Positions 56,364-64,000 of a stretch of DNA of 64,000 bases are shown piece by piece. Within the stretch, counting starts at the first letter, position 1, and every line of letters starts with the position of its first letter. The position numbers were made by a program, and so were the translations under genes. Source of the DNA: Clostridium kluyveri DSM 555 (GTDB taxonomy: Bacteria; Bacillota; Clostridia; Clostridiales; Clostridiaceae); assembly GCF_000016505.1 (NCBI RefSeq), contig NC_009706.1:62001-126000 (forward strand). Direction: 5' to 3'. The notes under the pieces were generated by a model that was given only the letters and a program-made list of their open reading frames with translations, had not been told where the DNA came from and searched no databases.

Positions 56364-56580
56364 AATTTTACCTGCTTATAGAAATATCGTATTTTTAGTA
56401 AGCAGGATTTGTCACCTCTTTCTCTATATAATTTTTAAACATTAATAGTATTGTCTTTTTATAAAGTTTGTATTCTATAAATTAATATAAATATTTAATA
56501 CTATATATGGTGGTTTTATGTTATAATAATACCTAAACAAAATGTATATTTGTAAATTTATCTGGGGGATTGAGAAAATA

Positions 56581-57126
56581 ATGAAATATTATTTGGTGGC
56601 TTTATTTGATAAAGATTCTTATTTCTATATTCAACGCATACAAAAAAATATATGTAGAAAATATAAATTATATAAAAATGTACCCATGTTACATATAACT
56701 CTTGAAATTATAGAAAATCCTGATTTAGAAAAACTCACTAAAATTATTTCGGATATATTAAAACCCTATAAGAAATTTAAAGTACAGATAAATGATGTTG
56801 GTATTGATTCTTTTTATAAATCTATCAATTTAAAAATTGAGAATAAAGGATATATTATAAGATTAGCTAGACAAATAAATGAAATTCTAAAATTGCATAA
56901 ATTTAATGTAAAAGAGAATTTAAAGGATATTAATTTAAAGGTGTTGCTGGCAAATACTAGTTATCAAATGAGGGAATCCAATTTTAAAGAACATAATAAA
57001 CTTCATGAAAACATTAAAATAGAGAATACCTGTAAGATGGTCAAAATAGATAGGATTGAACTTTGGAAAGCTGTGAACAACAAAAAAGAGGTAATATTAA
57101 GAAATTTTCCGCTAAGAGATTTTTAA
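56581..57126 (+). CDS. Protein of unknown function, possibly a 2H phosphoesterase
   Basis: 181 residues from the ATG at 56581. The segment VPMLHITLEIIENPDLEKLT resembles the first HxT motif of 2H/LigT-type phosphoesterases, and the flanking beta-rich layout (MKYYLVALFDKDSY start) fits. But the second HxT motif is not seen; its expected place reads LKVLLANTSY. So either the protein is a degenerate member or the assignment is wrong. It stands alone with terminators on both sides, GGGGGA well upstream. Confidence 0.4.
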   Translation: MKYYLVALFDKDSYFYIQRIQKNICRKYKLYKNVPMLHITLEIIENPDLEKLTKIISDILKPYKKFKVQINDVGIDSFYKSINLKIENKGYIIRLARQINEILKLHKFNVKENLKDINLKVLLANTSYQMRESNFKEHNKLHENIKIENTCKMVKIDRIELWKAVNNKKEVILRNFPLRDF

Positions 57127-57137
57127 ATTATATTTAT

Positions 57138-57172
57138 AAAACAGAGTAAGTTTTGTAGACTTACTCTGTTTT
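57138..57172. terminator. Bidirectional terminator
   Basis: 14-bp perfect stem AAAACAGAGTAAGT/ACTTACTCTGTTTT (57138-57151, 57159-57172) with T-runs on both strands, between the converging unknown gene and glutamine synthetase. Confidence 0.85.
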
Positions 57173-57177
57173 AAACA

Positions 57178-59076
57178 TTAAATATCAAGTAAATTTTTCT
57201 TATATATAGAGTATAATTCTCTTAGCTCTGACATTTTTTCTTCTACTTCTATTTGAAGGTTGGATACTTCTTCGTAGTTTTTTTCCTCTGATGCAATTCT
57301 TATTTTAGAGAATAAACTCTTATTAGAATAGGAATCCTTCATCAAATAGCATTTTAAAGCATCTATTTTCATCCAGGTAGCTACATCTAAATCTAAAGCT
57401 TTATCTACAGAATGAAGTAATTTATAACCTCTTATTTCGTCAATGTATTCATTTAAAATTCTATGATTCAGTTCTACTAACCATCTTTTTATAGCACCTA
57501 ATTTGAAACTGTTTATTAATTTGTCATTTAATACATCATCTTTAGTTAATACAGCTTTCTTTTCTGGATATTTATCAATAGCTGTTAAGTTTTCATATAC
57601 AGTTGCAGGTGCCGTACCGAAGAATTTAGCTCTTTCTTCATCAGTAAAGTCTTCAAATACATCTTCTTCACTTCTATAAGCTCTATCTTTTTCTAAGTAA
57701 GATGCATCTTCTCCAGGTTTTTTGGATAACTCGGCCAAAAGATCATCTTCTGTCTTAGAACCAGTTATTGCATAAGTTATTCCATCTAACATGGCCATGT
57801 ATAATCCTGTTACAGCAAGATAAGTATTAGTACGAGGATTTGGAGCTCTAAGTTCAAATCTTGTACCTAAAGGATTTTCTAAATCCCTTACAACTCCTAT
57901 AAGTACGGTTCTGTTTCTTGAAGGTATTTCAACAGTGTGTCCTATAGAAGTTACTATACAAACAGGTGCTTCAAATCCAGGTTTTAATCTTCTTAAAGAA
58001 TCCGTTGTAGAAGATACGAAGGGATTTATAACCTCGTAATTTTTAAGTATACCCATTACGGAAGCGTAACCAAAAATACTTAAAAAGTGATTTTTAGTAG
58101 AAGAAAATAAATTTATCATTTTACCACTTTTCAGTTTCAATGCCATGCCTATGTGAGTATGTTCTCCGCTTCCAGCTACTCCATCTATAGGTTTAGCTAG
58201 GAAAGTAACCTCTAATCCATTATTTCTGAAAGTTTCTTTAACTATACTTTTTACCAGTAATTCATTATCCACAGATTGTACTGCAGTAGAATATTTCCAG
58301 TCTATTTCAAGTTGTTCCATTATATGATTAAATCTTCCCTTATCATCAATGTTGGATTTTATTCCTCCTACTTCTTTATGACCCATTTCAGGTTCTAATC
58401 CGTACAATTCCATAGTTGAAAGTGTTTGTTCTAAAGCAGTCCTTACTGCACCTTTAGTTCTAGTCCAATATTGTTCTTGTAGTGTTTGGGATGTGGATAA
58501 TTCTTCAATTTCAGCAGGGTTATTAGGAGTATTTACCCAGAATTCTAGTTCTGTTGCACATGTAGCAACTACATCATCTATATCTTCATATTTTAGTCCA
58601 AAAGAAGAAAGGGAATTTGGATATTCTTTGAATAAATTTAGAAGATTTGTTTTAAAGTGTTGTATACAATTTTTTAGTACATATCTAGAATCTACAGCTT
58701 TGTGCTCATGATAGAAAAAGCATGGAATTCTAAGTGTTCCAACAGGTTTATCTGTTTCAGGATCGATATTATTAGTATTATAGTCTATATACCAATTCAC
58801 ATCACAATCACATACCATATCGACTTTTGCATTATTTAGTGTAGCTATACCTGGAAGAACTACAGATGAACCATCAGTCTGAATTGATCCTTTTAAAAAT
58901 CCAGAGATATCTTTTAGAAAAATCTTAATAGGGATTTTCTCGTCAGTGTCATTTCCTGAAAGATCTATACCTACAAGAGATACAAATTTTATTTCAGGAT
59001 GAGAAGTTAGTAGTTCTTTTAAACTATCTTCAGATTGCATAGTCTTAGGTATTACATAGATTAAATCTTTTAACAT
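57178..59076 (-). CDS. Glutamine synthetase, long (~630 aa) type
   Basis: 632 residues, longer than ordinary type I enzymes (about 440-470). Metal and substrate motifs are seen: GLEPEMGHKEVGGIKSNID (Glu), VAGSGEHTHIGMALKLKSG (NGSGxHxH variant), SRNRTVLIGVVRDLE, and RFELRAPNPRTNTYLAVTGL. The extra length is spread through the C-terminal half. It joins ammonium to glutamate with ATP. No glnR/glnB-type gene is near. Upstream 347 bp hold no riboswitch that I can recognise. AGGAGGAA precedes the ATG. Confidence 0.85.
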   Translation of the reverse strand: MLKDLIYVIPKTMQSEDSLKELLTSHPEIKFVSLVGIDLSGNDTDEKIPIKIFLKDISGFLKGSIQTDGSSVVLPGIATLNNAKVDMVCDCDVNWYIDYNTNNIDPETDKPVGTLRIPCFFYHEHKAVDSRYVLKNCIQHFKTNLLNLFKEYPNSLSSFGLKYEDIDDVVATCATELEFWVNTPNNPAEIEELSTSQTLQEQYWTRTKGAVRTALEQTLSTMELYGLEPEMGHKEVGGIKSNIDDKGRFNHIMEQLEIDWKYSTAVQSVDNELLVKSIVKETFRNNGLEVTFLAKPIDGVAGSGEHTHIGMALKLKSGKMINLFSSTKNHFLSIFGYASVMGILKNYEVINPFVSSTTDSLRRLKPGFEAPVCIVTSIGHTVEIPSRNRTVLIGVVRDLENPLGTRFELRAPNPRTNTYLAVTGLYMAMLDGITYAITGSKTEDDLLAELSKKPGEDASYLEKDRAYRSEEDVFEDFTDEERAKFFGTAPATVYENLTAIDKYPEKKAVLTKDDVLNDKLINSFKLGAIKRWLVELNHRILNEYIDEIRGYKLLHSVDKALDLDVATWMKIDALKCYLMKDSYSNKSLFSKIRIASEEKNYEEVSNLQIEVEEKMSELRELYSIYKKNLLDI

Positions 59077-59423
59077 AGTTTTTTCCTCCTATAAATGAGT
59101 TAGAAGAGCATAGATTTTTAATACTCTGTCAGTGTATAGTCAATTTAATTTATATTCTAGTTGATAAAATATAAATTATTTATTAATTATTTAAATTTTA
59201 TATATTTATGATTTTATAATTAATATTCATATATGTCAATAGATTTTGAATAAATTTATGGGTCAGGTTGCAATAGTTAAAAAATATAAAATATAATATT
59301 TGATTTTAAGGATAAAGCTTAAAAATTAAGGTTATTTATTCATGTTTTTAAAAATTTGTGTAGTTTAAATCTATATTATATAATAAAATGTATAACATTT
59401 TTATTAAGTGGTGAGGTGATAGA
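59077..59423. other. 347-bp AT-rich divergent promoter region
   Basis: Lies between the divergent glutamine synthetase and murI genes. No gene or clear regulatory motif seen. Confidence 0.5.
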
Positions 59424-60197
59424 GTGGATTCTGAGGATAGGCCAATTGGTTTTTTTGATTCAGGAGTGGGAGGAATAAGTGTATTAAAAGAAGCTGTTAA
59501 GATCTTATCAAATGAAAATTTTGTTTATTTTGGGGATTCAAAGATGGCACCTTATGGAGTGAGAACTGTGGAAGAGGTTAAAAAACTCACATTTAATGCT
59601 GTAGAATTTTTATTAAAGAAAAATATAAAGGCCTTAGTAGTGGCCTGTAATACTGCTACTAGTGCCGCTATAATAGATTTGCGAAAGGCATATAGTAAAT
59701 ATATGCCCATAGTAGGTATAGAACCGGCCTTAAAACCTGCAGTAGAATGTAATAGAAAGGGAAATATAATAATAATGGCAACACCTATGACCCTAGCAGA
59801 AAGTAAATTCAATAATCTTATGAAAAGATATAGCAATTCAAATATCTTACCCCTTCCATGTAGTGGTCTAGTAGAACTTATTGAGGAGGGAAAAACAGAA
59901 GGAGAGGAAATAGAACGTTATTTGGAAGAAAAATTAATTCCTTTAAAAGGAAACGGAATCGCAGCAGTAGTACTTGGATGTACCCATTATCCGTTTATAA
60001 AAAAAAGTATATCTAAAGTTTTAAATCAGGATGTTCTAATACTTGATGGAAGTAAGGGAACTGTTAGGCAGTTGAAAAGGCAGCTTATTAAATATCATAT
60101 AGAAAGCAATAAAAGTAAAATTGGAAAGATAAAGATATTTAATTCTATGAATAGTCAATATATAATAAAATTAAGTTATAAACTTTTAAAAGAGTGA
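59424..60197 (+). CDS. murI: Glutamate racemase
   Basis: 257 residues from GTG with GGTGAGGTG upstream. Start [16 protein letters not shown] (Asp12, Ser13), first catalytic Cys at 75 in [13 protein letters not shown], second in [14 protein letters not shown]. It makes D-glutamate for peptidoglycan. The following regulator gene starts 61 bp later. Confidence 0.95.
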   Translation: MDSEDRPIGFFDSGVGGISVLKEAVKILSNENFVYFGDSKMAPYGVRTVEEVKKLTFNAVEFLLKKNIKALVVACNTATSAAIIDLRKAYSKYMPIVGIEPALKPAVECNRKGNIIIMATPMTLAESKFNNLMKRYSNSNILPLPCSGLVELIEEGKTEGEEIERYLEEKLIPLKGNGIAAVVLGCTHYPFIKKSISKVLNQDVLILDGSKGTVRQLKRQLIKYHIESNKSKIGKIKIFNSMNSQYIIKLSYKLLKE

Positions 60198-60258
60198 AAT
60201 TTTCAAATTATGTACAGAATTTGAATTATTATCTACAAGATTAAATCAGGAGGAAAAA

Positions 60259-60933
60259 ATGAGTAGGGTAGGAGAAAAAATAAAATCTGCAAGAATAGAA
60301 TTAGGAATTAGTCAAAAATTATTGGGGAAAAAATTGGGTGTATCAGAAAAGTTTATTAATGAAGTAGAATTAGGCAGGAAAATAGCAAGCCAAGGTATAA
60401 TTGATAAATTATCTAAAATTTTAGGTAAAAATATAAATGATATAACCATGTCTTTTGAGGAACAGGCATATGAAGAAGAAAAAAATGAAAAATTTTCTCC
60501 TGTACCTAAAAAAGAAAAAATCCAGGTTCAGGATGTTTGGAGTGAAGCATTTAGTTCAGTTCTAAAAAAGATACCTATCTATGGATATGATATAAATAAA
60601 ATAATTAATTTTAAGCAATTACCTATAATAAATAATAAAGTAGAAGGATATGCTCAAGACAAAGTAATTTACTTACAAATAGAAAGTAATGATATGGAAG
60701 GTTTTAGAATACAAGATGGGGATCTGGCTTTGGCACATATAACTGGAGAAATAGAGAATAATTCCATATGTCTGGTTGAATATGGTGGAAAAAGAGAGGT
60801 AAGACAAATAAAAAAAATGGATAACAAAAAAGTTTTACTTATAAGTGGAAAAAATAGTATAAGAACTGAAACAATAGAAATTAAAGATTTAAAAATAATT
60901 GCAAAATTAGATAAGTTGGAAATAAAGTTATAA
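60259..60933 (+). CDS. XRE-type regulator with S24/LexA-like C-terminal domain
   Basis: 224 residues. N-terminal Cro/CI helix-turn-helix (IKSARIELGISQKLLGKKLG, VSEKFINEVELGRKIA). A linker leads to a C-terminal domain shaped like LexA/S24 (YLQIESNDMEGFRIQDGDLA, CLVEYGGKREVRQIKK). The GDSM catalytic Ser is replaced by Asp in SNDM and the Lys position looks like Arg, so self-cleavage is unlikely. It may be a CI-like regulator without SOS cleavage. AGGAGG precedes the ATG. Confidence 0.82.
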   Translation: MSRVGEKIKSARIELGISQKLLGKKLGVSEKFINEVELGRKIASQGIIDKLSKILGKNINDITMSFEEQAYEEEKNEKFSPVPKKEKIQVQDVWSEAFSSVLKKIPIYGYDINKIINFKQLPIINNKVEGYAQDKVIYLQIESNDMEGFRIQDGDLALAHITGEIENNSICLVEYGGKREVRQIKKMDNKKVLLISGKNSIRTETIEIKDLKIIAKLDKLEIKL

Positions 60934-60958
60934 TAAAAAAACTATTAAATACATAATT

Positions 60959-60997
60959 AAAAGTTCTAATCTAAAATGAGTTATGGTTAGAACTTTT
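60959..60997 (+). terminator. Terminator after the XRE/S24-like gene
   Basis: AAAAGTTCTAA (60959-60969) pairs with TTAGAACTTTT (60987-60997), T-rich end, 25 bp past the stop. Confidence 0.75.
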
Positions 60998-61053
60998 ATT
61001 TCACAATCATTCTTTGGAATAAACTGATAAAAATTTGAAAGGAGGAATAAAAA

Positions 61054-62853
61054 ATGAAAGGTACTGTTATTGCTACATGGATGAGAACCTGCAGAAAATT
61101 ATATAATGATGAAATTGTAAATGATGCTATGAATTCAGTAGGATGGGGGGCATCTAAGATATTTTCCCCTGCTGAAAATGTAAATGACGGAGAAGTAAAA
61201 AAGGTAATAGAATATATAGCAAAAGTTAATAATGAAGATACAAAAGAGTTATGGAAAAAGATAGGTCTTGATAACATAAATGCCTTCTACAAAGATTACC
61301 CAGCTTTTTTTAAACATGAAAATTTATATTCATTTTTAAGATCAATGTTTGATGTTCATGTAGCTATGACTAAAAAATTTCCAGGGGCCAAGCCACCTTT
61401 GGTGACGATTAATCCCATATCTTCAAAAGCTGCTGTATTTGAGTATAAATCTGAAAGAGGTATGTTTGATTATCTTATGGGAATGATAGAAGGAAGTGCT
61501 GGGTTTTTTGGTGAAAAGTTGAAGATAGAAGAAATAGAGAGAAATAATAATTCAGTAAAATTTAAATTTATTTTTGAGAAAGAAATATATTATAAGAAGG
61601 TATATAAGTTTAATAAATTTCTTTCATTTGGAATTATAAATAATCTGGGCTTAAAAGTAGGAATAATTAATTTTATATTTTGTTTAATGATTTCTATTTT
61701 AATATTTGGATCAAATGATTGGTTTAAATCTATAATTATTTCAATATTAATTCTTTTTGCATCATATATTTCTGGCTCCATACTTATGAGACCTAAATCC
61801 CTCATAATAGAAACTATAGATAAAATTAATAATGGTAATTATATTGAAGATGGAGATATAGAGACAAATGATTTTTTTGAAGATATATTTAATCTTATTA
61901 AAAAGCATAAAAGTATCATTAAAGCAGACTTTACAGGATTTAAAGGTGTAACTGATGAGATGAGTACTTTTGTATCTAATATAAATGAAATATCTAATTC
62001 TATGAATAGTACTTCAAATGAAATATCGGATGTGGTGGAACAGGTGGCCAATTGTGCTGTGGATCAGGCGGAAAATACCCAGAATGTAGTGTCTGTATTA
62101 AATGAGAATATAAGACATTTAAATAATATAGTGGAGGATGAAAACAATAATAAACTGGAATTAGAAAAATCAATAGATAAAATAAATAATAGTTATGAGA
62201 ATATAGATAATACCAGTAAAAATATATTATCTACACTGCAGAGTTTTAAAGAGGTTAATGATAAAGGATTAGAGCTTCAATCAAAAGTAAAAGATATTAC
62301 CAGTATAGTTTCAGTGGTATCAGAGATTTCAGAACAGACTAATTTGTTGGCATTAAATGCTTCCATTGAGGCGGCTCGAGCTGGAGAACAAGGAAAAGGC
62401 TTTGTAGTAGTAGCAGAGGAGATTAGAGTTTTAGCAGAACAGTCTCAAGATGCAGTTAAGGATATAAATTCTAATTTAATTAAATTTGTAGATGAAATAA
62501 AAGTATTGGTAGATAAAATAGAATCGCAATTTGATGTCCTTAAAGGGGAAAGTGAGAATTTAAAAGATGTTAGAAATATAAGCTATGAAGCGACTACTGC
62601 AGCGGCAACAGTAGCTGAATCTATGATAAAAACTATAGACAAGTTAAATGTACAGTCAGAAGCTATATCTGGAATATATGAAAATATGGAGTCTCTAGCT
62701 GCAATTGCACAGGAAAATTCAGCATCTTCTGAAGAAGTAAGTGCCAATGTATCAAGTTATACTAATGAAATTAAAAATCTTATGAATAATATACATGAAT
62801 TCAAGAACATAACAGAGTCTTTTAAAGCCGAATTATATAAATATAAAATATAA
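61054..62853 (+). CDS. H-NOX haem-sensor methyl-accepting chemotaxis protein
   Basis: 599 residues. Residues 1-185 are an H-NOX (HNOB) haem domain: proximal haem ligand H102, P115, and the YxSxR haem-propionate motif at Y131, S133, R135. Distal-pocket W9, N74 and Y140 match the O2-binding Thermoanaerobacter H-NOX position for position. Two membrane helices follow (about 203-250). Then comes a receptor signalling domain with the hairpin tip [20 protein letters not shown] and [17 protein letters not shown]. It should sense O2 or NO and steer the flagellar motor through CheA; no che genes are in the window. AAAGGAGG precedes the ATG. Confidence 0.93.
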   Translation: MKGTVIATWMRTCRKLYNDEIVNDAMNSVGWGASKIFSPAENVNDGEVKKVIEYIAKVNNEDTKELWKKIGLDNINAFYKDYPAFFKHENLYSFLRSMFDVHVAMTKKFPGAKPPLVTINPISSKAAVFEYKSERGMFDYLMGMIEGSAGFFGEKLKIEEIERNNNSVKFKFIFEKEIYYKKVYKFNKFLSFGIINNLGLKVGIINFIFCLMISILIFGSNDWFKSIIISILILFASYISGSILMRPKSLIIETIDKINNGNYIEDGDIETNDFFEDIFNLIKKHKSIIKADFTGFKGVTDEMSTFVSNINEISNSMNSTSNEISDVVEQVANCAVDQAENTQNVVSVLNENIRHLNNIVEDENNNKLELEKSIDKINNSYENIDNTSKNILSTLQSFKEVNDKGLELQSKVKDITSIVSVVSEISEQTNLLALNASIEAARAGEQGKGFVVVAEEIRVLAEQSQDAVKDINSNLIKFVDEIKVLVDKIESQFDVLKGESENLKDVRNISYEATTAAATVAESMIKTIDKLNVQSEAISGIYENMESLAAIAQENSASSEEVSANVSSYTNEIKNLMNNIHEFKNITESFKAELYKYKI

Positions 62854-62893
62854 TAAGAAAACTGGCTAGAGACATTTGGCCAGTTTTCTTATT
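62852..62893. terminator. Bidirectional terminator
   Basis: 15-bp perfect stem AATAAGAAAACTGGC (62852-62866) with GCCAGTTTTCTTATT (62879-62893), between the converging H-NOX receptor and radical SAM genes. Confidence 0.85.
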
Positions 62894-62903
62894 ATATTTT
62901 ATA

Positions 62904-63803
62904 TTAAATTCCCTGTAAATCAAAATGAGGTACGAAATTTTTAGAACAGGTTCCCGTGCTTTGGATAAATGCATTTTTTATACCCAATGAAATGCAATAA
63001 TTTATAAAAGAATTATAATGTTTTGAATTTAAAGGTTTATTTATTTCAGGAAATTTATAAGCTTTATAAAGGGGAGTATATTGATTCATAATGCTTATGT
63101 ATACTGAATCACCAAAGGTATTATAAATATAATCTATTATTTTTTTGGAATCAAATAGTAGTCCAGGAAGCATAAGATGTCTTATTATAACCCCCTTTGT
63201 TATCAATCCATTTTTGTCAAATGCTACACTGCCTACCTGATTAAACATTTCTTCTATAGCTTTTGTGGCGTGAATGAAATAATCTGGAGCATTAGAGTAC
63301 TTAATGGAATATTTATTGTTAAAATATTTCAGATATGGCAGGTATACATCTATATATCCTTTTAAAGCCTTTAATGCAGATATAGTTTCATAACTATTTG
63401 TATTAAATAATACTGGCAAATTAAGACCTTGTGATTTTGCTATATCTAAAGCTTGAATTATTTGAGGAATATAATGGGTAGGTGTAACCAAATTTATATT
63501 ATGTGCTCCCTGATTTTGTTGAAATAGAAAAATTTCACTGAGTCTTTCTACAGATACTTCCTTTCCAAAACCATTGGCACTTATTTCATAATTTTGACAA
63601 AAATTACATTTTAAATTGCAGTTGGAAAAAAATATAGTTCCAGAACCATTACTTCCGGAGATACAGGGCTCTTCCCAAGTGTGTAGACATACCTTGGCTA
63701 TTTTTATATTTTTACCTGCATGACAAAATCCAGTATTTCCATCAAGTCTATCTGCCTTACAATGTCTATGACATAATTGGCAATTTTTAAGGTGATTTAT
63801 CAT
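62904..63803 (-). CDS. Radical SAM protein, PflA-like (COG1313)
   Basis: 299 residues from the ATG at 63803 with AAGGAAG upstream; a GTG at 63812 overlaps that ribosome site. An N-terminal Cys-rich segment (NCQLCHRHCKADRLDGNTGF) precedes the radical SAM cluster FFSNCNLKCNFCQNYEIS (C-x3-C-x2-C). This is the COG1313 branch of PFL-activase-like proteins, whose substrate is unknown. No glycyl-radical enzyme gene is next to it. Confidence 0.88.
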   Translation of the reverse strand: MINHLKNCQLCHRHCKADRLDGNTGFCHAGKNIKIAKVCLHTWEEPCISGSNGSGTIFFSNCNLKCNFCQNYEISANGFGKEVSVERLSEIFLFQQNQGAHNINLVTPTHYIPQIIQALDIAKSQGLNLPVLFNTNSYETISALKALKGYIDVYLPYLKYFNNKYSIKYSNAPDYFIHATKAIEEMFNQVGSVAFDKNGLITKGVIIRHLMLPGLLFDSKKIIDYIYNTFGDSVYISIMNQYTPLYKAYKFPEINKPLNSKHYNSFINYCISLGIKNAFIQSTGTCSKNFVPHFDLQGI

Positions 63804-64000
63804 AAAAAGCACTTCCTTAAATAATATATTATTTAGAAGTAATAATAGAATTTTATTGGTACTTTTTAAGTATAGTCTGATTGCATGCAGGTGTCTAGGT
63901 ATTATTATGCGATACCATTATGCACTTAATTCTTAAAATAAAAAATTATGCATTGTATTATAAATATAAGACTGACTACTCCAAAGGCTGGGTATAGAAA
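63804..64000. other. Right-edge intergenic stretch
   Basis: About 200 AT-rich bases; no gene or clear element seen before the window ends. Confidence 0.4.

Noticed and set aside
59077..59423. Glutamine riboswitch or T-box before glutamine synthetase
   Set aside because: No conserved core or terminator pair was seen in the leader region.

Overview
The window reads as chromosome of a low-GC Gram-positive anaerobe of the Clostridium sensu stricto type. This is inferred from the AT-rich sequence, strong AGGAGG-type ribosome binding sites, TTG/GTG starts, and the gene families present: a FabT-controlled fab/acc cluster, DnaD/DnaI-type replication proteins, a TM1266-family hydrogenase-system regulator, a T-box-controlled asnS, CxxH/CxxC and DUF1540 proteins, and an H-NOX chemoreceptor. 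Species is not asserted; the layout resembles the C. kluyveri/C. ljungdahlii group.

Positions 1-18.4 kb are accessory and scarred. They hold a GC-rich rifampicin-phosphotransferase/PEP-synthase-like gene with a TetR regulator and TetR-type operators, and an ECF sigma/anti-sigma pair followed by an ABC ATPase-permease deletion chimera. Next come a heterodimeric ABC exporter, a broken IS30-like element, an array of ~20-bp repeats that is probably an IS end, a DUF2975/YozG-like HTH pair, and a remnant of a second ABC exporter. These are followed by two tandem SAM methyltransferases, an MFS exporter with its MarR regulator, and a CsoR-type repressor with a frameshifted P1B-type ATPase. Several long perfect palindromes lie upstream of these genes, and two of them share the same core.

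Positions 18.4-28.6 kb are mostly housekeeping: an M18 aminopeptidase, a FAD dehydrogenase, purA, an acyl-ACP thioesterase, a second flavoprotein, a CoA-binding protein, seven tRNA genes (Glu-Val-Asp twice, then Thr), and the DnaI- and DnaD-like loader genes.

Positions 28.7-39.8 kb are a complete fatty-acid synthesis operon on the plus strand: nitronate-monooxygenase/FabK-like, fabT, fabH, acpP, fabK, fabD, fabG, fabF, accB, fabZ, accC, accD, accA. A perfect double FabT-type operator sits at the promoter. The genes together supply malonyl-CoA (acc), load it (fabD, acpP), start chains (fabH), and elongate and reduce them (fabF, fabG, fabZ, fabK).

Positions 39.8-64 kb carry ferritin, a subtilisin-like protease, a YdcZ-type transporter, a dimeric dUTPase, a TM1266-type regulator, T-box asnS, ogt, a DUF4434-type secreted protein, sbcD/sbcC, a SEC-C protein, a CxxH/CxxC protein with a GerMN lipoprotein and YycJ-type hydrolase, and murA. 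They continue with a probable 6S RNA, a DUF1540 mini-protein, a tentative 2H phosphoesterase, a long glutamine synthetase, murI, an XRE/S24-like regulator, the H-NOX methyl-accepting protein, and a PflA-like radical SAM protein.

The strongest leads are the H-NOX chemoreceptor, which has every distal-pocket residue of the O2-binding type at the expected positions; the P1B ATPase split exactly at a dnaX-type slippery heptamer; the shared palindromic operator linking the ABC exporter to the methyltransferase pair; the probable 6S RNA; and a ferritin mRNA whose Shine-Dalgarno lies about 65 nt from its start codon.
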